Source: Saccharomonospora viridis DSM 43017 | GTDB lineage: Bacteria > Actinomycetota > Actinomycetes > Mycobacteriales > Pseudonocardiaceae | Length of the DNA stretch: 64,000 bases | Direction of reading: 5' to 3' | NCBI RefSeq assembly: GCF_000023865.1 | Contig: NC_013159.1 | Span: 3,002,001 to 3,066,000, forward strand | Shown: positions 17,373 to 24,836 of the stretch, in pieces | Numbering within the stretch: position 1 is the first letter of the stretch | Layout of the letters: every line of letters starts with the position of its first letter | The notes under the pieces: generated by a model | Seen by the model: only the letters and a program-made list of their open reading frames with translations | Database searches by the model: none | What the model was told of the DNA's origin: nothing | Program-made: the position numbers and the translations under genes

Positions 17373-17404
17373 TCGAACATGTGTTCGAGCATGTCTAGAT
17401 TATC
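17373..17404 (-). promoter_or_regulatory. SOS box and probable promoter of the HEPN gene
   Basis: CTCGAAC-ATGT-GTTCGAG (17372-17389) is a perfect 18-bp palindrome containing the SOS box TCGAACNNNNGTTCGA. On the minus strand a -10 GATAAT lies at 17404-17399, with CTTGAA (17426-17421) 16 bp upstream as a weak -35. The box therefore covers the expected start of transcription. The rest of 17257-17762 contains no gene I can support. Confidence 0.75.
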
Positions 17405-17762
17405 CCGTCCGCCCACGACGTTCAAGACCGAAAACCGAGCGGATACGGAATCCGGCGGAACCGACACTCGCCGGCCCAGCGGGATCGCGCGTAAAGCCGT
17501 CACCGGCTCGGAACCCCTCGACAACACCATCCAGGTGATCGACAGAGTCGCTTCCCAGGGACCTCCGGCCGGAGCACTACCCTGGTGCACGAGGGCCCCA
17601 CGTGACCACGAGACGGTGGACGGCCGCCGAGCGCCCCGACCATCCTCCGGCCACGTTCGCTGACCTTCCGACCACCGCAGCAGGTCGCGTGGCTACGGTG
17701 GCCGTCGATCCGACAGAATCCGACACCACGAAAGACTCCGACACCGGGAGGGCCGTACCCCG

Positions 17763-18329
17763 ATGACCAGCACCTCGCCCGGCCACAAACGCGTCGTCCG
17801 GCTCACCGGTGAGGAGTTCCGTGCGCTACTGCCCGACGCCCTGGCCATCTACGTGGCGGCCATGAACTATCCCCCCGGCACAGCGCAACAACGAGCCCCC
17901 ATGTGGCTCACCCACATCCTCCGTGCGGGCTGGCGCAGTGTGGCCGCATTCGACTCGGACGACACCCTGGTGGGCCTGGCCTACGGCTACCGGGGCAGTC
18001 CCGGCCAATGGTGGTACGAACAGGTGCGTCGCGGGGTACTGCACCACAAGGACGAGGCCACCGCCGACGCTTGGCTGTCCGACTACTTCGAGTTGACCGA
18101 GATCCACGTGCGCCCCGATCACCACGGCCGAGGGCTCGGGGAGACCCTGCTGCGCACGTTGTTGGACGGTGTGGAGCAACGGCACGTGCTGCTTTCCACC
18201 CCGGAAGGACCCACTCGGGCCTGGCGCCTGTACCGCAGGTTGGGCTTCGTCGACGTGCTCCGCCACTACCACTTCGCGGGTGATCCGCGGGCTTTCGCCG
18301 TGCTGGGCCGCACGTTGCCGCTGCCGTGA
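17763..18329 (+). CDS. GNAT-family N-acetyltransferase
   Basis: A 188-residue acetyltransferase. Motif A, which binds the acetyl-CoA pyrophosphate, is HVRPDHHGRGLGETLLRTLL (HGRGLG is the Q/RxxGxG/A loop). Motif B is RAWRLYRRLGFVDV. The N-terminal region (residues 20-60) carries an unrecognised substrate-specificity segment. GGAGGG lies upstream of the ATG. It is divergent from the HEPN gene with about 500 bp between. The substrate cannot be told from sequence. Confidence 0.9.
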   Translation: MTSTSPGHKRVVRLTGEEFRALLPDALAIYVAAMNYPPGTAQQRAPMWLTHILRAGWRSVAAFDSDDTLVGLAYGYRGSPGQWWYEQVRRGVLHHKDEATADAWLSDYFELTEIHVRPDHHGRGLGETLLRTLLDGVEQRHVLLSTPEGPTRAWRLYRRLGFVDVLRHYHFAGDPRAFAVLGRTLPLP

Positions 18330-18335
18330 TCCCCT

Positions 18336-18467
18336 CGGTCGGCCCAGTGCGTACAGGTCGTGGTCCCCGACGTCCGACAACCGCGCGGCGTGGGCGACGA
18401 ACACCGTGCGGTTCAACCACGCGTATCGCCGGTCGCCCGTCTTAAGCCGGGATTCCGGTACTCCCAC
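18336..18467 (-). pseudogene. Remnant of a DUF3237 protein gene
   Basis: On the minus strand TGDRRYAWLNRTVFVAHAAR followed by DHDLYALGR resembles the C-terminal strand pair of DUF3237 proteins (TGDPRYAWLN-VFV). The preceding family-like EVRWEYRNPG is in another frame, and stops close all frames further upstream, so no start or N-terminal domain remains. There is no proper stop: the frame runs into the antisense of the GNAT gene. I read it as a decayed, frameshifted fragment. The rest of 18330-18581 holds no gene. Confidence 0.4.
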
Positions 18468-18581
18468 CGCACCTCACCGTTTCACGTCCGTCCCGTGGAG
18501 CGTGACGAACGCCATGCCCGAGGCAAGGATCGTGATCCGCTCGGCTGCACGGTCTTCGACGGGTCCGACTCGATTCGGGCG

Positions 18582-19517
18582 TCAGCGGTCCGGACGGAGG
18601 TAACCACCGGCCACGGCGGTGCTGAGCAACACGGCACCACACCATCCGACGACGCCGAGGTTCTCCCCGAGGAGCACCGTCGCGAGCACCGCGGCCGTGA
18701 GCGGTTCCAACAACGCGGACAACGCCGCCACCACCGGCCTGGCCCCACCGAGCCCGTGGAAGTAAGCGGCGTACGCCAGTGCCGTGGGAACCAGTCCGAG
18801 ATAGAGCGCCACGGCCACCACGTCGAACTGCAGCGGCAACCCTAGTTCGGAGAACCGACCCGCGGACCAGGCCGCCACCGGCGCCAGCAACACCCCACCC
18901 ACAAGACAGCCGAACGCCGTCGTCCGCAGGGAATCCAATCCCTCCACTGGGCTGCGGGTCACCAACGTCAACGTCGCGAAACTCGCACCGGAGGCGAGAG
19001 CGCACGCCAGTCCGCCGAGCAGACCCCCGACTCCGGAAGCCGCGCCGGCCACACCGGCATCACCGGACGGCCAGCTCAGCAGGACCAGCCCCGACACCGC
19101 GCATCCCACGGACACCGCCGTGGACAGCCCGGGGGCACGTCGGTCGAGCACCGTGCTCGCGAGGGCGACGAAGACGGGGACACTACCGATGGTGACCATG
19201 GTGGCGACCCCGACCGAGGTCAGCGCCACCGCACCGAAGTAGCACGCCTGGAAGACGGCCAGCAACGTCCCCGCCGCGAGCAGCCGCCGCACCGCCTCTG
19301 CGGTACGGGGCAACGCGCGCAGCCGTCCCGTACCGCCCAGAAAGAGCAGAGCGAAGACACCGCCGAGCAGCAATCGGTACACCGCGACCGTGGTCGAGGA
19401 CAATCCGGCCCGTTCCGAAAGCACCGCTCCGGCGAGCCCCCCGGTCCCCCACAACACCCCGGCGGTGATCAAGCTGAGGGAGGCCGCGCGCGGGCGGAAA
19501 GTACCGATCGACTGCAT
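18582..19517 (-). CDS. EamA/DMT-family exporter
   Basis: A 311-residue protein with ten hydrophobic helices in two EamA repeats (about 10-140 and 160-300). It starts ITAGVLWGTGGLAGAVL. The second repeat ends with ALLEPLTAAVLATVLLGENL, the typical EamA signature. Family members export amino acids, metabolites or drugs by proton exchange; the substrate is unknown. GGAG lies before the ATG at 19517. It is divergent from the exchanger gene, with 146 bp between. Confidence 0.92.
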   Translation of the reverse strand: MQSIGTFRPRAASLSLITAGVLWGTGGLAGAVLSERAGLSSTTVAVYRLLLGGVFALLFLGGTGRLRALPRTAEAVRRLLAAGTLLAVFQACYFGAVALTSVGVATMVTIGSVPVFVALASTVLDRRAPGLSTAVSVGCAVSGLVLLSWPSGDAGVAGAASGVGGLLGGLACALASGASFATLTLVTRSPVEGLDSLRTTAFGCLVGGVLLAPVAAWSAGRFSELGLPLQFDVVAVALYLGLVPTALAYAAYFHGLGGARPVVAALSALLEPLTAAVLATVLLGENLGVVGWCGAVLLSTAVAGGYLRPDR

Positions 19518-19663
19518 GGGAACGCGCTCCAACGTCGAGGGGCCGGACGACAAGGACGCGGAGGAGGATGACCGCCCGGACCGAATCGCCCCGCTTCGGA
19601 AGACAAGGCCGACCGGGGGACAGCGGCGTCGAGGGTTGTTTTGATCATAGCTGCACCGGGAAT

Positions 19664-21031
19664 GTGAGACGGGTGCCGGACGCTGCCCACCGCCTGACGC
19701 CGCCCCTGCCCCTCGCGGCTCTCGTCGCGGTGCCCGGGCTCTACTTGGGTGGCGCCGACTACCTGGGGTGGCCGCATCCGGAGCTCTCCTCACCCCTGGC
19801 CGCCGTGATCTACGGGATCGCGATCGTCGGCGCGGCCTTCATCCTGTCGTGGGCGGCGGAGGCGGCGCAGGTCGACATCAACGGTGGACTCGCACTGGCA
19901 CTGTTGGCCTTTTTGGCCGTGCTGCCCGAATACGCCGTGGACTTCGTGTTCACCATGCGCGCGGGGCTGATCAACGCCGAACACGGGCACTGTATGGCCG
20001 GGGCCGATGGTTCGAACCCGTGCTCACTGGCACTGGCGAACATGACGGGGGCGAACCGGATCCTCGTCGGTATCGGCTGGCCGCTGGTGGTGCTCGTGGC
20101 GACGCTGGCCGTGATGCGGGCGCGCCGTCGTGGCGGTAGTAGCAGCCCGTCCGCCCATGTCGGCTGGGTGAAGCTACCGCGTCGCATGTCGGTCGAGGTC
20201 TTCTTCCTCGGCGTGGCGACCCTGTACTCGCTGCACTTTCCGTTGCGGCATTCCCTGACACTGGTGGACGCCGCGGTGCTGGTGTCCCTGTTCGTGGCGT
20301 ACGCGTGGCGTCTGGCCAAGGCGCCGGTGGAGGAACCCGATCTCACGGGTACCTCGGCGTGGGTCGGCAGCCGCCCGAAGTCGACGCGGCGCTGGCTCTA
20401 CAGCTTCATGTTCGGCTACGCCGCCGTGGTGATCCTCGCGACCGCCGAACATTTCGCCCACAACCTGGTGGAGACGGGAACCGAGCTGGGGATCGACCAG
20501 TTCCTGCTCGTGCAATGGGTCGCCCCGCTGGCCAGCGAATCGCCGGAGCTGATCGTCGCGTGCTTGTTCGCGTGGAAGCTCCACGCCAGTTCCTCGCTCG
20601 GAACGCTGATCTCCAGCAAGGTCAACCAGTGGACACTACTGGTCGGCACCATTCCGATCGTCTTCGCTCTTTCCAGCGGTTCCTTCGACGGGTTGCCGAT
20701 CGATCTGCACCAGCGTTTCGAACTGCTGCTCACCGCGGCACAGTCGCTGTTCGCCGTGTCCATCCTGGTGTCACTGACGATGACGACCCGGTGGGCGCTG
20801 ACGCTGCTCATCCTGTTCCTCACCCAGTTCGTCACCAGCATCGTGCTGCCCACGGAGGTCGACCGCGTCATCATCGCGGTGCTCAGCGCCGTGTACGGGG
20901 TGTTGTCGCTCGGCCTGCTGATCTACCGGTTCCGAGAGGTCGGACGGGTGACCCGCGACGGACTGGCCACCCCGTACGACGCCCTGCAACGAGCCGACGA
21001 ACAGGAAGCCATACGTCTCACCGGGAAATGA
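19664..21031 (+). CDS. CaCA-superfamily sodium/calcium exchanger-like membrane protein
   Basis: A 455-residue protein with about eleven membrane helices. The two alpha-repeats typical of cation/Ca2+ exchangers are visible. The first is around AFLAVLPEYAVDFVFT with NMTGANRILVGIGWPLV. The second is WVAPLASESPELIVACLFAW with ISSKVNQWTLLVGTIPIVF. Conserved acidic residues (E in LPEY and SESPE) would bind the cation. The start is uncertain: GTG at 19664 or 19673, neither with a clear Shine-Dalgarno. A short hairpin follows the stop. Confidence 0.85.
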   Translation: MRRVPDAAHRLTPPLPLAALVAVPGLYLGGADYLGWPHPELSSPLAAVIYGIAIVGAAFILSWAAEAAQVDINGGLALALLAFLAVLPEYAVDFVFTMRAGLINAEHGHCMAGADGSNPCSLALANMTGANRILVGIGWPLVVLVATLAVMRARRRGGSSSPSAHVGWVKLPRRMSVEVFFLGVATLYSLHFPLRHSLTLVDAAVLVSLFVAYAWRLAKAPVEEPDLTGTSAWVGSRPKSTRRWLYSFMFGYAAVVILATAEHFAHNLVETGTELGIDQFLLVQWVAPLASESPELIVACLFAWKLHASSSLGTLISSKVNQWTLLVGTIPIVFALSSGSFDGLPIDLHQRFELLLTAAQSLFAVSILVSLTMTTRWALTLLILFLTQFVTSIVLPTEVDRVIIAVLSAVYGVLSLGLLIYRFREVGRVTRDGLATPYDALQRADEQEAIRLTGK

Positions 21032-21036
21032 GCGGA

Positions 21037-21062
21037 AAGGCCGCCGGAGCCCCGACGGCCTT
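21037..21062. terminator. Bidirectional hairpin between the exchanger and DUF885 genes
   Basis: AAGGCCG and CGGCCTT form a 7-bp stem with a 12-nt loop between two convergent genes, with only a short T-run on either side. Confidence 0.5.
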
Positions 21063-21088
21063 CCTGCCGATCCGTTCGATCACCTCGC

Positions 21089-22765
21089 TCAGTCCAGTGC
21101 CGCGAGCTGTTCCTTGAGCGTGGCCAAGCCCATCCCGCCCAGCCGTAGTGCCTTGGTGTGGAAGTCCTTGAGATCGAACGACTCGCCCTGACGCCGCCGG
21201 GCGTCCTCACGGGCTTGGAGCCACAGCCGCTCACCCAGCTTGTAGGCCGGGGCCTGCCCCGGCCAGCCCAGGTAACGGTCGATCTCGTCGTGCACGTGGT
21301 CGGGATCGGTGATCGTACGGGTGAGCATGAACTCCAGACCCAGTTCCGGGGTCCACCGCTCACCCTCGTGGAAGCCCGTGCCCGCCGGGATCTCCAGCTC
21401 CAGGTGCATGCCGATGTCCACGATCACGCGGGCCGCACGGAACAGGTGCGCGTCGAGCATGCCCAGCAGGTTCCCGTCGTCTTCGAGGAAGCCCAACTCG
21501 CGCATCAGGCGTTCCGCGTAGAGCGCCCAGCCCTCGGCGTGGCCGGAGGTCGAGGCGAGCAGCCGTTGGAACCGGTTCAGCGACTGCTCCTGCACCGCCG
21601 TCGCGATCTGCAGGTGATGCCCGGGGGCGCCCTCGTGGTAGACGGTGGTGACCTCCCGCCAGGTCGAGAACTCCTCCTTGTCGGCGGGCACCGACCACCA
21701 CATCCGTCCCGGTCGGGAGAAGTCCTCGCTCGGGGCGGTGTAGTACGCGCCGACGTGACCCCCAGGCGGTGCGATCTTGCATTCCAGGGCTCGAATCCGA
21801 TCGGAGATCTCGAAGTGCGTTCCGCTCAACGCCGACAGAGCCTCGTCCGAGAGGTTCTGCATCCATTCCTCGAACTGCTTCTGGCCCCGGATCTTGTAAC
21901 GGTCGTCGGCGTCGAGGGCGGCGGCGGCCTCCGCCAACGTCGCACCGGACTTGATGCGGTTCGCGACCTCCTTGGCCTCCCGCTCCACGCGGAAGAACTC
22001 CTCCCAGCCCCATTCGTACGCCTCCCGCGGGTCGAGGTCGGCGCCGAGGAAGTACCGGGACCACAACCGGTAGTCCTCCTCCCCGACGGCGTCCTTCGAA
22101 GGCGCCTTGGGGGCGAGTTCGGCACGCAGGAAGCCGGCCAGTTCGGCGTACGCCTCCTGCGCCTGCCGTGCCGCGTTCCGCAGCTTCTCCTTCAGACTGT
22201 CGGAAACACCCTCGGTGCGGTCGGCACCGGCGGCGAGCTGCTCGAAGTAGCCGGTCCTACCGCTCATCCCCGCCCAGTAGTCGGCCTGTTCGGCGACCTT
22301 GGTGACCTGTCGCAGCGCGGAAACCCTGCCCGCCTCGGCCGCCGCCAGCAGCGAGGCCCGCACCCCGTCGAGCGCGGCGGGCACCCGGGACATCCGGGTG
22401 GCGATCGTCTCCCACTGTTCCGGCGTGTCCGTCGGCATCATGTCGAACACCTCGCGCAGCTCCTGCACGGGACTGGCGATCGTGTTCAGCGACGCGATGT
22501 CGAGCCCGGCGTCGTGGATCGCGTACTCGTTGCTGATCCGTTCCAGGAACACGGCCTTGGCCACCCGCTCGCTGTCGTCGGTCGGGTTGGCGCCCTCCAT
22601 CTCGTTCAAGGCCCTGCGCTGGATCGCGGCCCTCGCCGCATGCCCTTCGGGCGAGTAGTCGGTGAGTTGGTCGTCGTAGCCGACGACGCCGAGGTAGGTC
22701 GCCAGAACGGGTTCCGCCGCGGCGTAATCGTCGACGAACTGGTCGCTGATCTCGTGGACGCTCAT
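21089..22765 (-). CDS. DUF885-family zinc metallopeptidase-like protein
   Basis: A 558-residue, mostly helical cytoplasmic protein. The metal-site motif is VYHEGAPGHHLQIA (HExxxGHH). The downstream glutamate is in SGHAEGWALYAERLMRELG, as expected of DUF885 peptidases related to M2/M3-like folds. The C-terminal GWPGQAPAYKLGERLWLQAR is also family-typical. No signal peptide is seen. The substrate is unknown, probably small peptides. AGAGG lies about 10 nt before the ATG. It is divergent from the polyprenyl synthase gene. Confidence 0.9.
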   Translation of the reverse strand: MSVHEISDQFVDDYAAAEPVLATYLGVVGYDDQLTDYSPEGHAARAAIQRRALNEMEGANPTDDSERVAKAVFLERISNEYAIHDAGLDIASLNTIASPVQELREVFDMMPTDTPEQWETIATRMSRVPAALDGVRASLLAAAEAGRVSALRQVTKVAEQADYWAGMSGRTGYFEQLAAGADRTEGVSDSLKEKLRNAARQAQEAYAELAGFLRAELAPKAPSKDAVGEEDYRLWSRYFLGADLDPREAYEWGWEEFFRVEREAKEVANRIKSGATLAEAAAALDADDRYKIRGQKQFEEWMQNLSDEALSALSGTHFEISDRIRALECKIAPPGGHVGAYYTAPSEDFSRPGRMWWSVPADKEEFSTWREVTTVYHEGAPGHHLQIATAVQEQSLNRFQRLLASTSGHAEGWALYAERLMRELGFLEDDGNLLGMLDAHLFRAARVIVDIGMHLELEIPAGTGFHEGERWTPELGLEFMLTRTITDPDHVHDEIDRYLGWPGQAPAYKLGERLWLQAREDARRRQGESFDLKDFHTKALRLGGMGLATLKEQLAALD

Positions 22766-22834
22766 GCTGGCACGCTACCTCTTCTCACGCATATGGGTGA
22801 TAGCGATTTACACCCGCCTGGGACGATGGGGTGT

Positions 22835-23920
22835 ATGCCCGTCTTCGACGCTGACCTGCCGTCCGAGTTCGAGCGCGTACTGCGTGACTTCCTCCATGAT
22901 GCCGGTGAATCGATTTGCCGCATCGAGCCGACGTTCGGCCCGGCCGTGTCCACCTTGAGAGACTTCGTGCTCGGAGGCGGCAAACGGTTACGGCCCACCT
23001 TCGCCTGGTGGGCGTGGCGTGGCGCGGGCGGCACCCCGGATTCGGACGAGGCCGAAGGGGTACTGCGAGCCGTGGCCAGCCTGGAGTTGATCCAGGCGTG
23101 CGCATTGATCCACGACGACGTCATCGACTCCTCCGATTCCCGTCGTGGTTCGCCCACGGTGCATGTCGCCTTCGCGGCTCGTCACACCCGGGAACGCTGG
23201 CTCGGCTCGGCCGAGGCGTTCGGACAGGCCGCCGCCGTCCTCATCGGAGACCTGGCGTTGGCCTGGGCCGAAGACATGTTCGCCGAATGCGGGCTGCCTC
23301 CCGCGACGATCGCGGCCGCCCGTCCCGCGTGGCGGGCCATGCGCACCGAGGTTCTGGCCGGGCAGTACCTCGACGTCCACACCCAGGCCACCGGGGACAC
23401 CTCCGTGGAGGCCGCGTTGCGGGTCGATCGGCTCAAGACCGCCGCCTACACCGTGCAGCGTCCCCTTCACCTGGGTGCCGCGCTCGCCGGGGCCGACGAC
23501 GAACTCATCGACGCGTTGCTGGACTTCGGGGGTGAACTCGGGGTCGCCTTCCAACTTCGGGACGACCTGCTCGGGGTGTTCGGGGACCCGTCCGTCACGG
23601 GCAAACCCGCGGGGGACGACCTGCGCGAGGGCAAACGCACGCTGCTGGTGGCGCTCGGCCTGGACTACGCCGAACGGCAAGGGTCCACCAAGGAACGGAA
23701 GATGATCGCCGAGGCGGTGGGTGACCCCGATCTGACCGACGCGGAGGTGGACGACGTCCGGCAGGCACTCGTCAGCGTCGGCGCGGTCGCCGAGGTGGAA
23801 CGCCGGATCGAGGCGATGACCGAGAACGCGCTGGCCGCGCTTCGCAAAGCCTCACTCGCCGAACCCGCCGCCCAACGGCTCGTCGAACTCGCGGACCGAG
23901 CGACCCGCAGGACCTCCTGA
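22835..23920 (+). CDS. Polyprenyl (geranylgeranyl-type) diphosphate synthase
   Basis: A 361-residue trans-prenyltransferase. The first aspartate-rich motif is DDVID (94-98). The second is in FQLRDDLLGVFGD, where the motif reads DDLLG. GGGKRLRP is the substrate-binding loop. Small residues upstream of DDVID (QACALIH) leave the chain-length pocket open, favouring C20 or longer. The syntenic Mycobacterium gene is idsA2 (Rv2173). Its product feeds isoprenoid and menaquinone/polyprenol pathways. The start is ATG 22835, or ATG 22826 three codons earlier. Confidence 0.92.
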   Translation: MPVFDADLPSEFERVLRDFLHDAGESICRIEPTFGPAVSTLRDFVLGGGKRLRPTFAWWAWRGAGGTPDSDEAEGVLRAVASLELIQACALIHDDVIDSSDSRRGSPTVHVAFAARHTRERWLGSAEAFGQAAAVLIGDLALAWAEDMFAECGLPPATIAAARPAWRAMRTEVLAGQYLDVHTQATGDTSVEAALRVDRLKTAAYTVQRPLHLGAALAGADDELIDALLDFGGELGVAFQLRDDLLGVFGDPSVTGKPAGDDLREGKRTLLVALGLDYAERQGSTKERKMIAEAVGDPDLTDAEVDDVRQALVSVGAVAEVERRIEAMTENALAALRKASLAEPAAQRLVELADRATRRTS

Positions 23921-23987
23921 AGCACCGATCGATCGGGTGTCCTCATCGGAGCGCGCCGCCCCCTGCCCGTCAGTAGGGTCGGAGGAC

Positions 23988-24776
23988 ATGACGACCACGA
24001 CAGGACGGCCGATCCGCATCGGGTTGCAGCTTCAGCCGCAACACGCCGACTACGACGACATCCGCCGCGCGGTGGCGGAGGCCGAGGAACTCGGCGTGGA
24101 CATCGTCTTCAACTGGGATCACTTCTACCCGTTGAGCGGTGATCCCGAGGGCAAGCACTTCGAGTGTTGGACCATGCTGGGCGCCTGGGCGGAGACGACG
24201 TCCCGGGTCGAGATCGGGGCGCTCGTGACCTGCAACAGCTATCGCAACCCCGAGCTGTTGGCCGACATGGCCCGCACCGTGGACCACATCAGCGGCGGCC
24301 GACTCATCCTCGGCATCGGTGCGGGCTGGTTCGAGAAGGACTACGTGGAGTACGGCTACGAGTTCGGCACCGCGGGCAGCAGGATCGCCGACCTCGGCAA
24401 GGCCCTGCCCCGCATCGAGCAGCGGTTCGCGAAGCTCAACCCACCGCCGACACGCGAAATCCCCGTGCTCATCGGTGGGGGTGGGGAGAAGAAGACCCTG
24501 CGGCTGGTGGCGAAGCACGCCGACATATGGCACAGCTGGGGTGATGTCGAGGTGGCCCGCCGAAAGGTGCGGATCCTCGACCAGCACTGCGCGGACGTGG
24601 GACGTGACCCGGCCGAGATCGAACGGTCCATCGGCGTGTCCGGTTCACCGTCCGCCTCCGGCGACCAGCTCGCGGAACTCGGCATCACGCTGTTCACCCT
24701 GAGTTCCAGCGGCCCCGACTACGACTTCGGCCCACTGCGTGAGTGGCTGGCGTGGCGGGACAGCCGAAACGGCTGA
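23988..24776 (+). CDS. LLM-class (probably F420-dependent) oxidoreductase
   Basis: A 262-residue luciferase-like monooxygenase fold protein. IRIGLQLQPQHADYDDIRRA is the first strand-helix. VFNWDHFYPL, GALVTCNSYRNPELLADMAR and GRLILGIGAGWFEKDYVEYG are the typical LLM F420-binding segments, followed by PVLIGGGGEKKTLRLVAKHAD. The ATG has GGAGG very close (3 nt), a short spacing. Cofactor F420 rather than FMN is inferred from the actinobacterial family. The substrate is unknown. Confidence 0.9.
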   Translation: MTTTTGRPIRIGLQLQPQHADYDDIRRAVAEAEELGVDIVFNWDHFYPLSGDPEGKHFECWTMLGAWAETTSRVEIGALVTCNSYRNPELLADMARTVDHISGGRLILGIGAGWFEKDYVEYGYEFGTAGSRIADLGKALPRIEQRFAKLNPPPTREIPVLIGGGGEKKTLRLVAKHADIWHSWGDVEVARRKVRILDQHCADVGRDPAEIERSIGVSGSPSASGDQLAELGITLFTLSSSGPDYDFGPLREWLAWRDSRNG

Positions 24777-24836
24777 TCGGTAGATTCTCCAGCTGATGTC
24801 TTCCCGCACGGTGATCGAAAGGGCGACACTGTCGGG

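Noticed and set aside
17261-17590. A 109-codon minus-strand frame across the HEPN upstream region
   Set aside because: It reads through the promoter, SOS box and hairpin, has no Shine-Dalgarno-supported start and resembles no protein family.
21158-23920. A very long plus-strand open frame (920 codons) covering the DUF885 gene and the polyprenyl synthase gene
   Set aside because: Its first 550 codons are antisense to a gene with clear peptidase motifs. Only the last 361 codons, from 22835, form a real protein.
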